Source: an uncultured Christensenellaceae bacterium
GTDB taxonomy: Bacteria > Bacillota > Clostridia > Christensenellales > CAG-314
Assembly (NCBI GenBank): GCA_910586625.1
Contig: CAJUIZ010000010.1
Span: forward strand, 6,750 to 70,749
Direction: 5' to 3'
Length of the DNA: 64,000 nucleotides
Positions within the stretch are counted from its first letter, which is position 1. Each line of letters starts with the position of its first letter. The notes beneath the pieces were generated by a model. The model searched no databases. It was given only the letters and a program-made list of their open reading frames with translations, and had not been told where the DNA came from. Position numbers and translations under genes: made by a program. Positions 50,164-58,757 of this stretch are shown piece by piece.

Positions 50164-50610
50164 ATGAAAGTTACCCTTAAAGAAAACAAAACTAAAAGCG
50201 ATGTTGAGATACTAATTGAGTACCCCGAAATGTCGGAAACCGTTACCCGCATAGAACGCGCGGTAAGGTCGGTTGATAATGCCGTCCGTTGTCTTGATGA
50301 TGACGGAAACATTTGTCTTATTCGCGTTTCCGATATTTTTTACTTTGAAAGCGTTGAAAAACAGATATTTGTTTATACAAAAGATAAAGTCTATCGCGCC
50401 GAATTACAGCTGTATCAATATGCAGAAACATTATATTCCTTTGGGTTTGAGCAAATAAGTAAATCGTGTATTCTGAACTTAAACACATTATTGAGTGTTA
50501 AACCTATTTTCAATTCTAAAATGGAAGCCTTGCTTGAAAACGGCGAAAAGGTACTTATATCAAGAAACTTTATCTCTGTAATTAAAAGACGGTTGGAGAA
50601 AATGTTATGA
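50164..50610 (+). CDS. LytTR-family DNA-binding regulator
   Basis: A 148-residue protein that starts MKVTLKENKTKSDVEILIEY, the usual opening of stand-alone LytTR regulators paired with DUF3021 proteins. The LytTR domain (about 45-145) includes IRVSDIFYFESVEKQIFVYT, FEQISKSCILNLN and VLISRNFISVIKRRL. It probably controls its own operon. The ATG lies 7 nt after a -10 box, without a ribosome site. The next gene overlaps its stop (ATGTTATGA). Confidence 0.9.
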   Translation: MKVTLKENKTKSDVEILIEYPEMSETVTRIERAVRSVDNAVRCLDDDGNICLIRVSDIFYFESVEKQIFVYTKDKVYRAELQLYQYAETLYSFGFEQISKSCILNLNTLLSVKPIFNSKMEALLENGEKVLISRNFISVIKRRLEKML

Positions 50611-51047
50611 GAAAACATACTTTTCAAATAATAAAAAGATTTATTGTCAATGTGCTTGCGACAACGGCATTGAGCATTTTTTTAATGTGTCTTGTCGCAA
50701 TTATCAGAGACTTTACTTTAATGGGGATATTCGTTCCTTTTGAAATTTTACTCGTGAATTTATTAGCTCATATCGGGTTTGTAATATTTGATAAAATCAA
50801 TATGAAATATAAAATTCTCAATTATATAGTAATGCTAATTTATTTAGTCGGTATAATCGTTGGTTTCGGGTATCTGTTCAAGTGGTTCGTTGTCAATGAA
50901 ATATGGGTGGTTTGTGTTGTCGGAGTTGCCGTATTCATAATTGCGCTTGTAATCGATATAATAAAAATAAACCGTGATGCAAGCGAAATAAATTCGAGCT
51001 TGCAAGAATTACAAAAACGCAAAAATCAAGATAATAAATCAGAATAG
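50607..51047 (+). CDS. DUF3021 membrane protein
   Basis: A 146-residue protein with four membrane segments (at about 10-32, 43-60, 72-93 and 100-118) and a charged C-terminal helix. DUF3021 proteins are regularly coded after a LytTR regulator, as here, and probably act with it in a membrane-linked regulatory pair. GGTTGGAG precedes the ATG. The operon ends in a terminator at 51055. Confidence 0.87.
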   Translation: MRKHTFQIIKRFIVNVLATTALSIFLMCLVAIIRDFTLMGIFVPFEILLVNLLAHIGFVIFDKINMKYKILNYIVMLIYLVGIIVGFGYLFKWFVVNEIWVVCVVGVAVFIIALVIDIIKINRDASEINSSLQELQKRKNQDNKSE

Positions 51048-51054
51048 TAAATTC

Positions 51055-51085
51055 AAGGGCTATGATAATTCATAGCCCTTTTTGT
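51055..51085 (+). terminator. Terminator of the lytTR-DUF3021 operon
   Basis: GGGCTATGA and TCATAGCCC form a stem followed by TTTTTG. Confidence 0.9.
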
Positions 51086-51124
51086 AACTAAGTAGTCTTA
51101 AACTGCAACTTGGTTTTTATGCTA

Positions 51125-51153
51125 TTGCTTAATATTTGTAAATTGCCTATACT
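51125..51153 (+). promoter_or_regulatory. Promoter of the CPBP protease gene
   Basis: TTGCTT (51125-51130) and TATACT (51148-51153), spacer 17 bp, about 36 nt before the start codon. Confidence 0.75.
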
Positions 51154-51188
51154 TAATCGGCACATATATTTATGGAGTGGTTAAGGCT

Positions 51189-52097
51189 ATGAATACATTG
51201 AACAATAAAGATAAATGCGGCATAAAAATCGTTTTGTCCATTCTTGCGGTTTATGCTGTTTGTTTTTTGTTTCGTTGTTTGGAATATTTTTTAATCAGAA
51301 CCGACCAGACCATTTGGGGCGAAGCGTTTATTCATAAATTGCTTGGCATAGCGATTTGTTTTATTGCATTATGGGTTTTACATATAAAGCCGACCGACGC
51401 GGGTTTTAGAACGAAACGCGTTTACAAAAATATTTTATTCGGCGCAATACTCGGACTATCCGTTTATATTTTAGCCTATAGTATTGAGTTAATAATTCTT
51501 GCGATTAAGGGTAAATCGCCGTCTTTGCATTTCTATGTTACAAGCTATTCCGTTGACGGCAATATGGGTAATCAAACGGGGTTTTGGTTTTTCGTGCTGT
51601 GTATTGTTGGAAATGTTATCAACGTGGTTATGGAAGAAGGCGTTTTTCGCGGGCTGTTTATAAAAATGGCTGAAAAGAAATACAACTTTTTAATTGCTGT
51701 AATTATTTCTTCCGTATTATTCGGCTTTTGGCATTTGGTTGCTCCGTTGCGCAGCTACATTGACGGGGAGCGCAGTTTAGGCGGAATGTTTATGATGATG
51801 TTGATGTTATTCTTTGCAACGGGAATTACAGGTGCAAAGTTTTGTCTTTTAACCAAAATTACGGGTTCGTTATGGCTACCTATGACCGACCATTTTATAA
51901 ATAACACGATTATCAATATATTACATATCAGTTCGACCAGCGGAATTGACGAATTGCAAACCGTAAGAATAGCGATAGCACAAACTATTTCTTTCGTAAT
52001 TGTTTTAACGGTTTTTATTAAGGGAAAATACTATAAAAAACCTACTTTTGAAAGCAACGAAAGTAAAGTAAAAAATAATATTACCGAGACAAGATGA
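51189..52097 (+). CDS. CPBP-family intramembrane metalloprotease (Abi/CAAX-like)
   Basis: A 302-residue protein with seven to eight membrane segments. The catalytic signatures are EEGVFRGLF (motif 1, about 152-160), FGFWHL (motif 2) and HFINNTI (motif 3). Members cleave prenyl-like or peptide substrates, or act in bacteriocin self-immunity; the substrate here is unknown. The ATG at 51189 follows GGAGTGGTTAAGGCT; a GTG four codons upstream is less likely. Its stop lies about 190 bp before the tmRNA gene. Confidence 0.88.
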   Translation: MNTLNNKDKCGIKIVLSILAVYAVCFLFRCLEYFLIRTDQTIWGEAFIHKLLGIAICFIALWVLHIKPTDAGFRTKRVYKNILFGAILGLSVYILAYSIELIILAIKGKSPSLHFYVTSYSVDGNMGNQTGFWFFVLCIVGNVINVVMEEGVFRGLFIKMAEKKYNFLIAVIISSVLFGFWHLVAPLRSYIDGERSLGGMFMMMLMLFFATGITGAKFCLLTKITGSLWLPMTDHFINNTIINILHISSTSGIDELQTVRIAIAQTISFVIVLTVFIKGKYYKKPTFESNESKVKNNITETR

Positions 52098-52241
52098 CAT
52101 TATACGCTGCATTCTCCCAACTGCGGGCATAACTATTCAAGACCGGCGACGGCAGGGACGGGGAAATATTGTCAGAAAAAAAAGCAAAAGCGATTATTTC
52201 GTCGCCATTACGGTTACCGACAAATTTAAGTGATTTAGCAT

Positions 52242-52270
52242 TTGCATTTTTGCGCATAATATAGTAAAAT
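52242..52270 (+). promoter_or_regulatory. Promoter of ssrA
   Basis: TTGCAT (52242-52247) and TAAAAT (52265-52270), spacer 17 bp, about 20 nt ahead of the mature tmRNA 5' end. Confidence 0.7.
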
Positions 52271-52290
52271 ATAAATGTCAAACTATATGT

Positions 52291-52667
52291 GGGGGTGTTT
52301 TTAGATTCGCCCGGCGTTGAAGGAGATTTGATAAGCGTACCGCAGCGCATCTGCGACATCAAGGCAAACTTAAATTAAACGCTAACAATAGCACAAACAC
52401 GAGCCGTTCCTTCGGAATGGCTTACGCCGCTTAATTAACACCGGCTCGTAGGCTTACGCTTGGTTGCGTGGCGTAATGTCCTGCGTAATACAACGCAAAT
52501 AGAACCTTGACGGTTGCCGTAAGACGGCAGGGTTTGAAATTTTTTTGCGGCGAGCAACGGTTGGTTTGTTTGTCTTCCGTCCGTTGCTACTAAAAGACAA
52601 ACTGCGTACGGAGAAAATCAAGTAGTCTTGCGTTGGTACACGGGTGCAAGTCCCGTCACCTCCACCA
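52291..52667 (+). ncRNA. ssrA: Transfer-messenger RNA (tmRNA)
   Basis: A 377-nt gene. The 5' end GGGGGTG pairs with CACCTCC before the discriminator and encoded CCA, giving the seven-bp acceptor stem with one G-U pair. The conserved AGATTCG follows at the 5' side. The T-arm is ACGGG, loop TGCAAGT, CCCGT. A tag template begins at about 52378-52381 and ends in TAA at 52432; it encodes a C-terminus SFGMAYAA, close to the usual ALAA-type degron. tmRNA rescues stalled ribosomes together with SmpB, which is not in this window. Frames on the other strand here are shadows. Confidence 0.92.
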
Positions 52668-52707
52668 CACGAGACGTATACGCACACACTGCGTTTGCGT
52701 CGGAATT

Positions 52708-52735
52708 AGAGATTGAATTTTCAATCTCTTTTTTT
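52708..52735 (+). terminator. Terminator of ssrA
   Basis: AGAGATTGAA and TTCAATCTCT form a stem followed by TTTTTTT. Confidence 0.9.
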
Positions 52736-52747
52736 ACAGTCTTAATC

Positions 52748-52863
52748 TGCAAAAATACCGCATAAGGCAAATTGTCAAAGGTTTGCGCCGCAAGCGACGA
52801 CGATTTATGCCTAACAGCAAAAAATAACCGCCATTGACAATTTCGCAAGACGGTATATTTCAT
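52748..52863. repeat. 116-bp imperfect inverted-repeat element
   Basis: The two ends (52749-52783 and 52829-52862) are about 34-nt imperfect complements sharing ATACCG and AATTGTCAA. No gene is enclosed. It may be a MITE-like insertion between ssrA and the next gene. The rest of the gap to 52973 is AT-rich with nothing recognised. Confidence 0.5.
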
Positions 52864-52973
52864 CTACAGTCGATAAATACAAGCAATTAAGTAATCGACA
52901 GGGTTATTAAAAACATAGAATATATTGTATAATTTCAATGCCTTTGAAATTTTTGTTATATCCTTTTTTGCAG

Positions 52974-54794
52974 TTATTCTTGTGCAGCGACGCGGCGCGA
53001 CTTTATCCAAACGTACGTATTATTTCCGCCGCTTTCGTTGCGGAAAGTTTCTTTTAGCATAACCGCGACTTTTTCGGCATTTGCAATATCGTCCGCCAAC
53101 AACGCTTCATAAACGGGCTCTTTACCGTTAAGCGGATATCTGCTCCACCCGTTAACGTCGGCAAAAATCGCTTCACTTATTTTAGCGTATACAAAAGATT
53201 CGTTAAAAATAATATTTACGCTTTCGGGAATTTCCACCGCCGACGCCAAAATGCTGCCGTCAAACGCGTCAGAGCCTATCTGCTCCACCGAATAAGCTCT
53301 GCCGTTAACCGTTACTGCGGACGGAACGGTTACTTTTCCGCTTGCTTTAACGCCGATTAAAGATAACGCGTTATACCCGCACACTGCAAAGGTCAAATTA
53401 TTATCGGTAAAACGCTCGCCGATTTCGTACGCGTTGGCGTTGTCGTATTCCGCAGTTGCCCTTTGCGGTAAGCCGTACAGATAATTGAGTCCCGTTTGCC
53501 CGTCGCCAATCGTATGGTCCTGCAAAAACTGTTCGTCCGTTTTACAAGCGTAATCATAAATTACTCCGCCCGGCATGTTAGGCTGATCGTCCCAAGTAAC
53601 GTCGTACCAATACCACTCGTTTGCCAATTGCACCATATTCCAAGCATGCCCCACTCCGCGGCTGCTGCCGGTAACGTAAATATTGGGAACATTACATACG
53701 TTAAGCAACAACTGGTATGCCTTGGCATAGCTTTCGCACACGGCGAAGTTCTTCAACAACGCTCCTTCCACCGTATGCGCCCATTGCTCTTTTATCGGCG
53801 TTTCGCCGTCCGACTCGTAAGCGTAATCGACATTGTCCGTCAACGCGTCGTGAAGAGCCAACGCCTTGTGATACGCGTCCGTCTCATCCGCCAATACGTC
53901 AGTATAACCGCGTATTGCGTCATAAAGCTTTTCGTTATAATCCAAACGATAGCTGCCGTCGGCAAACAAAGAATTTACATGTAACGAAACGGAAGTTACT
54001 TTGCCGTTTACAGACGCATAAGACACCTGATTGGTAAGCCAATAATACAACGGATTATCGTTTCGGTAGGTGGATATCACTTCCGCCGCTTGATCATCCG
54101 TAATACCGTTTAGTGCAAGCTGCGGCAAGGTATAATACTTGTCCGCACCGCTAAGCACAATCACGAATACGTATTGCGCGTCGTCGTGCGCTGCCGTTAC
54201 CTGCAAGTCTATTTCGTCGTAAAAAGCTTGCAGATTGTCACCGTTATCCAACGTCCCCAAATATTCGTATCCGTAACGCGAATTGCATATTGTCTTGTAG
54301 TCGACGGAATAATCGCACACGTTACAGATTGAATCCTGCATTTCGTGTTCGTTGCGATTATATTTGTAACCGCATACGTCGCACGACTTATAATGTACGT
54401 TACGGTCGTAACGCCACTTGTCCGATTGGTGCGGCAGACGTTCGCCGTTAGGCTCGGAGCATACGGAACACACCTGTTGATGGCCCTGTTCGTTCTTATC
54501 CGTAACGAACGCATGTCCGCTTGTTTCATCGAAACCGACCAGTTCCGTTTCGCCCTTTTCGTCGGAATAACATTTGCCGCATTCGGAGCATTTCCAGTAC
54601 TCTGCCGATTCCCTTCCCGAACAAACGGAATTATCCAACGTCTTTAACTCTAACGAGTGAACGTGCGCAGGTTCTTCGCCTTCGGGCGGTGTACTCGGTC
54701 CGAATATGAGATCCAATATGTAGTCGCAAGACGCATAAACAGCGCATGAAAATATCAATGCGATTATAAGTACTGCGGTGAATAGTTTTTTCAT
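52974..54794 (-). CDS. Secreted transglutaminase-like protein with CxxC modules
   Basis: A 606-residue exported protein. The signal peptide (about 1-22) may be followed by lipidation at a Cys in YASC. Residues 45-170 hold repeated CxxC pairs (CSECGKC, CSVC, CDVCG, CNVC) of the kind seen in Clostridia surface proteins. The transglutaminase-like core has candidate triad C353 (NFAVCESYAKAYQ), H383 (GVGHAWNMV) and D398 (WYDVTWDD). The C-terminal part (about 480-560) recalls a single leucine-rich/BspA-like unit. A probable protease or cross-linker at the cell surface. No ribosome site; the -10 box ends 6 nt before the ATG. Confidence 0.85.
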   Translation of the reverse strand: MKKLFTAVLIIALIFSCAVYASCDYILDLIFGPSTPPEGEEPAHVHSLELKTLDNSVCSGRESAEYWKCSECGKCYSDEKGETELVGFDETSGHAFVTDKNEQGHQQVCSVCSEPNGERLPHQSDKWRYDRNVHYKSCDVCGYKYNRNEHEMQDSICNVCDYSVDYKTICNSRYGYEYLGTLDNGDNLQAFYDEIDLQVTAAHDDAQYVFVIVLSGADKYYTLPQLALNGITDDQAAEVISTYRNDNPLYYWLTNQVSYASVNGKVTSVSLHVNSLFADGSYRLDYNEKLYDAIRGYTDVLADETDAYHKALALHDALTDNVDYAYESDGETPIKEQWAHTVEGALLKNFAVCESYAKAYQLLLNVCNVPNIYVTGSSRGVGHAWNMVQLANEWYWYDVTWDDQPNMPGGVIYDYACKTDEQFLQDHTIGDGQTGLNYLYGLPQRATAEYDNANAYEIGERFTDNNLTFAVCGYNALSLIGVKASGKVTVPSAVTVNGRAYSVEQIGSDAFDGSILASAVEIPESVNIIFNESFVYAKISEAIFADVNGWSRYPLNGKEPVYEALLADDIANAEKVAVMLKETFRNESGGNNTYVWIKSRRVAAQE

Positions 54795-54800
54795 AGTATC

Positions 54801-54829
54801 AGTTTAACATAAGTTGAAAATATTGGCAA
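54801..54829 (-). promoter_or_regulatory. Promoter giving a probable leaderless transglutaminase mRNA
   Basis: Minus-strand TTGCCA (54824-54829) and TAAACT (54801-54806), spacer 17 bp; GATACT is all that separates the -10 box from the ATG. Confidence 0.6.
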
Positions 54830-55370
54830 TAATTTTGCTTTCGTCCGCGCGCCATTAAACAACCGTTCTTTGTTCGAGATAACCCATCGAAATACCCCAA
54901 AACATAACGCGCTATATACTAAACGCCGTTAGCTGTAAAAATGTTTCATTTATTCAAGTACTATTATCTTATGCAACGGTTGTTCGCGAGTATTTACACA
55001 TAATTTCTTGATTGCCTAATTTTCGCATTTCGAAATCCGCAACGGAGTTCATACGCAATTCAAAGCTAATTTCGCAGTTAAAATTTCTGCCCACGTCAGT
55101 ACAATTAATATTGCGCAGCTTCTTACCGAAAAATCAAACATAAAAAAAATTTGCGTGTTACGCAATAAACTGACGTATCTCGCTGTTTATTATATACGCG
55201 GTAACTTGTATAAAATCTGCGCCGCATGCGCACAATAGGTAAATTACCTAACCTGTGTATGGAAAACGGACAAAAAGCAAAGTTGTTTTAAGCAAACGCC
55301 GTTATAATGGAGACATACAATGGTAATTGGCAAGTACCCCCCCACCGACAAAAGAAAACAGGAGTTAATA
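54830..55370. other. Intergenic region ahead of the TetR gene
   Basis: About 540 AT-rich bases between divergent genes with no credible coding frame. A TATAAT lies at about 55294, but no well-spaced -35 box was found. A run of seven Cs (about 55336-55342) lies just before the TetR ribosome site. Nothing else was recognised. Confidence 0.4.
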
Positions 55371-55951
55371 TGAGCGAAAAGAAAATCGACCGCAGAGTCA
55401 TTAAAACCAAAAGAGCCATTAGGAACGCGTTTATTACTCTTATGGCGCAAAAAGACGTAAACGACATATCCATAAAAGATATTGCCGACGTAGCCGACGT
55501 AGACAGAAAAACCGTATACAACTACTACAACGGTATTTACGAAATACGCGAAGAACTTGAAAACGATTTAATCGTATTGTGGAAAGAAGCGATAGACAAG
55601 CTCGATTTCGAAAAAAACATATCCAATCCGCAGCAAATATTCGCAACCTTAACAGAAATACTTAACGGCAACTTGGATTTATACAGCAGTCTGATGAAGC
55701 TGGAATCCAAATCTATGGTAATACGCAAGCTTGCGCGGGCGCTTACGGAAGTAGTCCGCGAAGGACTTACAAACAATCCGTCAATTTGCGGCGATATAAA
55801 AAAGTTGGATGTTGCCGCGCAGTTTATTACGGGCGGAATGCTGTCCACTTATCAGTACTGGTTCAATTCCGACAGGTCACTGCCGCTGGAAGAGCTGTCT
55901 CGGGAAATCGGCAACGTAGTTCTGTACGGAATAAAATGCTTGGAAAAATAA
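55371..55951 (+). CDS. TetR-family transcriptional regulator
   Basis: A 193-residue protein with an N-terminal helix-turn-helix (about 9-58: RVIKTKRAIRNAFITLMAQK, then ISIKDIADVADVDRKTVYNYY) and a helical ligand domain with ITGGMLSTYQYWF near the end, as in TetR_C_7/DhaS-like members. AGGAGTTAAT precedes the ATG. It is followed 19 bp later by a TerB-like gene, probably co-transcribed. Ligand and targets unknown. Confidence 0.88.
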
Positions 55952-55970
55952 CGTGCAATAGGTGTATACA

Positions 55971-56423
55971 ATGAGTAACTTTAATCAAATTTGCAAAGAA
56001 TTCGAGCAACTGGACGTATCGAATTACGGAGTTATTCTCGCAGAAAAGTCACTAAAAATACTTCCTGCATTAAAGAAAATTTCCAACGACGGACTTACCG
56101 GCGCGTCCGTTTACGCGACTTTTATTTTGGGAGCTATAGTAGCCGACGGCAAGGTCTCCGAAGAAGAATACCTACTGTGCTACCCGCTGCTTCGTGTTTT
56201 CTTCGGTGAAGAAATCAACTACGAATATGTAAAAAACACAGCGAAACTGTTAAAGCCGCAAAGCCGCGAGCTTAAAAAGTGCGTAGACGGTATGGTAGAT
56301 TTACTCGGACAAATATCCGAAGACCTGAAAAACGACGTAATCGTCGTATGTATGATGATTTGCGCTGTAGACGGCAAAATCTCGTTAAAAGAAAAAAACT
56401 GGATTAAGCAATTGATAAAATAA
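55971..56423 (+). CDS. TerB-like protein
   Basis: A 150-residue helical protein. Two repeats carry the TerB acidic motif: FILGAIVADGKVSEEEY (about 51-67) and MMICAVDGKISLKEK (about 128-142). TerB-domain proteins are linked to tellurite resistance and membrane stress, but most have no known activity. The ATG at 55971 is preceded by TAGGTG; a GTG three codons upstream is less likely. Follows the TetR gene. Confidence 0.75.
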   Translation: MSNFNQICKEFEQLDVSNYGVILAEKSLKILPALKKISNDGLTGASVYATFILGAIVADGKVSEEEYLLCYPLLRVFFGEEINYEYVKNTAKLLKPQSRELKKCVDGMVDLLGQISEDLKNDVIVVCMMICAVDGKISLKEKNWIKQLIK

Positions 56424-56460
56424 CGAAAAAAGTATTAAGCGTAAAGTTACATAATACGGC

Positions 56461-56497
56461 AAAAAGCGGTCGGACCAACGAAGTCCCACCGCTTTTT
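56461..56497. terminator. Bidirectional terminator between TerB and ispDF
   Basis: AAAAAGCGGT and ACCGCTTTTT form a stem, with GGAC/GTCC inside. It serves both convergent transcripts. Confidence 0.9.
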
Positions 56498-56500
56498 ACA

Positions 56501-57559
56501 TTATATTCGCCTAAGCAACGCCTGCGCCTGACAAGCGATTCCGTCTCCGTTGCCTAACGCGCCCAACCGTTCGGTCGTAGTCGCAGACAAATTAACACAG
56601 CTTGCGTCCGTTTGCAATACTTTTGCCAAGCTTGCCGACATTTCGTCGAGATACGGAGCCAATTTAGGCTGCTGGCAGATTACCACTGCGGAAACGTTTA
56701 CCACCGAGTAACCGTTGCTTTTCGCCTTGTCTACGCATTGTTTCAACAGTTCCATGCTGTTCGCGCCCTTATACTTCGGATCTGTATCGGGAAACTGCCA
56801 ACCAATGTCCTTGTTGCCCGAAGCGGACAGCACCGCGTCGCACAATGCGTGACACAGTACGTCCGCGTCGGAATGTCCTGCGAGCTTTTGGGTAAACGGC
56901 ACTTTTACACCGCCGAGCAGCACTCCGTAGCCGGAAGTAAACGCGTGAACATCGAAGCCTGCGCCTATACGAAAATCAGCTATATCTTCGGGATAGGTAA
57001 TCTTGATATTGCCGCGTTCGCCGTCAACGAAACGAACGTCGCCGTAAGCGTCGACAAAAAGCGAGCTTTCGTCGGGGTAGTCGTACTTCGCATTGTCAAA
57101 CGCGTTCTTTAATTTGGCGTAACCGAAAACCTGCGGAGTTTGTACACGCAAAAGAGTATCACGATCGGCCTTTAACAATTTGCCGTCGCACTTTTGCCAT
57201 ACCGTATCGGTAACAGATAAACATGGAACCGCGCTGCCGTGACGTTCGCACTCGTCAAACAACTCGCATACCAACCTGCGCGACACAAAAGGACGCGCGC
57301 CGTCGTGAACGGCAACCGTATCGCAGTTGTCCGACACCGCGTTCAATCCGTTGACAACCGACTGAAACCGCGTGCTGCCGCCTTTTACTGTTTTTACCCC
57401 TTGTATATCGCATTCGCCTACGACTATTATCTCGTCCGCTATACCGCGGAATGCGTCGACGGAGCGTTCCAAAACGGTTTTTCCCAATATATTTATTTTA
57501 AGCTTATCCGAGCCGTAACGGGACGACAATCCCGACGCTACTATTACTGCGCTTTTCAT
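56501..57559 (-). CDS. ispDF: Bifunctional IspD/IspF of the MEP isoprenoid pathway
   Basis: A 352-residue fusion. The N-terminal IspD domain (about 1-195) has a slightly degenerate CTP site, ASGLSSRYGSDK, and VAVHDGARPFVS; it makes CDP-methylerythritol. The C-terminal IspF domain (about 197-352) has metal ligands in GAGFDVHAF, LAGHSDADVLCHAL and the ending ATTTERLGALGNGDGI; it makes the cyclodiphosphate. The usual GSGxR-type loop is shortened to SGLSSR. The start at 57559 overlaps the rqcP stop by four bases (ATGA); a longer upstream frame has no ribosome site. Confidence 0.93.
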   Translation of the reverse strand: MKSAVIVASGLSSRYGSDKLKINILGKTVLERSVDAFRGIADEIIVVGECDIQGVKTVKGGSTRFQSVVNGLNAVSDNCDTVAVHDGARPFVSRRLVCELFDECERHGSAVPCLSVTDTVWQKCDGKLLKADRDTLLRVQTPQVFGYAKLKNAFDNAKYDYPDESSLFVDAYGDVRFVDGERGNIKITYPEDIADFRIGAGFDVHAFTSGYGVLLGGVKVPFTQKLAGHSDADVLCHALCDAVLSASGNKDIGWQFPDTDPKYKGANSMELLKQCVDKAKSNGYSVVNVSAVVICQQPKLAPYLDEMSASLAKVLQTDASCVNLSATTTERLGALGNGDGIACQAQALLRRI

Positions 57560-57804
57560 AAATCGGAAACAATCTCGTACATATCCGAAGCTTCGTCTTT
57601 CTTGACCGTTTCCTTGAGCATTTTTACTCGGAACGTAAGGTCTGCGCCGGCAAAATGCACGCAAACGGTATCGCCGACTTTCAACTGACAAGCGGGTTTG
57701 GCCGGTCGCCCGTTAACGTCCACCTTGCCGCCGTTAGCCGCTTCCTGCGCGACTGTTCGACGCTTCAAAATACGAGATACCTTCAAAAATTTGTCTAATC
57801 TCAT
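57556..57804 (-). CDS. rqcP: S4-domain RNA-binding protein RqcP
   Basis: An 82-residue S4 protein: MRLDKFLKVSRILKRRTVAQ, then GKVDVNGRPAKPACQLKVGD. RqcP (YabO) stabilises the P-site tRNA while RqcH adds alanine tails on stalled 60S-like subunits, so it complements tmRNA-based rescue. It overlaps recR upstream and ispDF downstream by four bases each. Confidence 0.9.
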   Translation of the reverse strand: MRLDKFLKVSRILKRRTVAQEAANGGKVDVNGRPAKPACQLKVGDTVCVHFAGADLTFRVKMLKETVKKDEASDMYEIVSDL

Positions 57805-58391
57805 AATTCTTTTCTGTTTACGAATGCACGGGACAATGTAACTTCGTCCGCGTACTGCAATTCGCTGCCTATGGATATTCCCTGTGCAAGACGCGTAACC
57901 TTGATACCGTATTGCTTTACAAACCGAGCCACGTACGTTGCCGTAGCTTCGCCTTCCGCAGACGTATCCGTTGCAAGGATAACTTCTTTTACGTCGCCGG
58001 TAAGCCTTTGAAACAACTCGGCAAGACGTATATCGTCTCGGCCTACGCCTTTAAGCGGATTTAACACTCCGCCTAAAACGTGATACACTCCGCGGTATTC
58101 GCCCAAGCGTTCTATTGCTATAACATCCTTGGCTTCCTGCACTACGCATATGACTGAATTATCGCGCGTATTGCAAATGCGGCAAGGGTCTGTATCGGTA
58201 TAATTACCGCAAACCGAGCATACCTTGACATTGCGTTTTGCATCGTATACGGCTTCGGCAAAGGAGTTCGCTTCTTCTTCCGTCATTGACAATACGGTAA
58301 GAGCGTATCTTTGCGCGGTTTTAGAGCCTACTCCAGGAAGTTTGGTAAACTGCCTTATCAGCTTTTCTATCGGCTCGATGTAATTAGGCAT
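57801..58391 (-). CDS. recR: Recombination mediator RecR
   Basis: A 196-residue protein of normal length. Helix-hairpin-helix at the N-terminus (IRQFTKLPGVGSKTAQRYA), zinc finger CSVCGNYTDTDPCRIC (about 55-72) and Toprim domain starting VICVVQEAKDVIAIE. It acts with RecF/RecO in gap repair. It follows ybaB by 1-2 bp, the classical dnaX-ybaB-recR order. Confidence 0.96.
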   Translation of the reverse strand: MPNYIEPIEKLIRQFTKLPGVGSKTAQRYALTVLSMTEEEANSFAEAVYDAKRNVKVCSVCGNYTDTDPCRICNTRDNSVICVVQEAKDVIAIERLGEYRGVYHVLGGVLNPLKGVGRDDIRLAELFQRLTGDVKEVILATDTSAEGEATATYVARFVKQYGIKVTRLAQGISIGSELQYADEVTLSRAFVNRKEL

Positions 58392-58392
58392 C

Positions 58393-58743
58393 TTACAGCA
58401 ATCCCTTCATTGCGGCAAACGGAGCCATAAGGCGGTCTTCTTCCGCTTGCGCCTTGGTATACGCGTCGTTTATTGCCGCCATTACAAGATCTTCCAGCAT
58501 TTCTACGTCGTCCGGGTCGCACGCTTCAGGCTTAATATTTATCGACAAAACGGTCTTTTTACCGTTTACTGTAACGCGTACCATATCGCCGCTCGCCGAG
58601 CCCGTAACTTCCAATTCTTCCAATTGCTGTTGCGCTTCTTGAAGCTTTTGCTGCATTTGCTGCGCCTGCTTCATAAGGTTTTGCATTCCGCCGCCACCGC
58701 CGAATCCGCCGCCTGCGCCGTTATAACCGTACTTATTACCCAT
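58393..58743 (-). CDS. ybaB: YbaB/EbfC nucleoid-associated protein
   Basis: A 116-residue protein. A glycine/asparagine-rich N-terminus (about 1-20) precedes the typical coiled region (MQNLMKQAQQMQQKLQEAQQ) and strands ELEVTGSASGDMVRVTVNG. It forms DNA-binding dimers. The ATG at 58743 follows AAGGAGAAAAATT. It lies between dnaX and recR. Confidence 0.93.
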   Translation of the reverse strand: MGNKYGYNGAGGGFGGGGGMQNLMKQAQQMQQKLQEAQQQLEELEVTGSASGDMVRVTVNGKKTVLSINIKPEACDPDDVEMLEDLVMAAINDAYTKAQAEEDRLMAPFAAMKGLL

Positions 58744-58757
58744 AATTTTTCTCCTTG

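Noticed and set aside
52081..52362. A 93-codon minus-strand frame ahead of and over ssrA
   Set aside because: It covers the tmRNA promoter and 5' end; it is a shadow of a structured RNA gene.
52454..52863. Two minus-strand frames over the 3' part of ssrA and the inverted-repeat insert
   Set aside because: They are antisense to tmRNA and to non-coding repeats, without ribosome sites.
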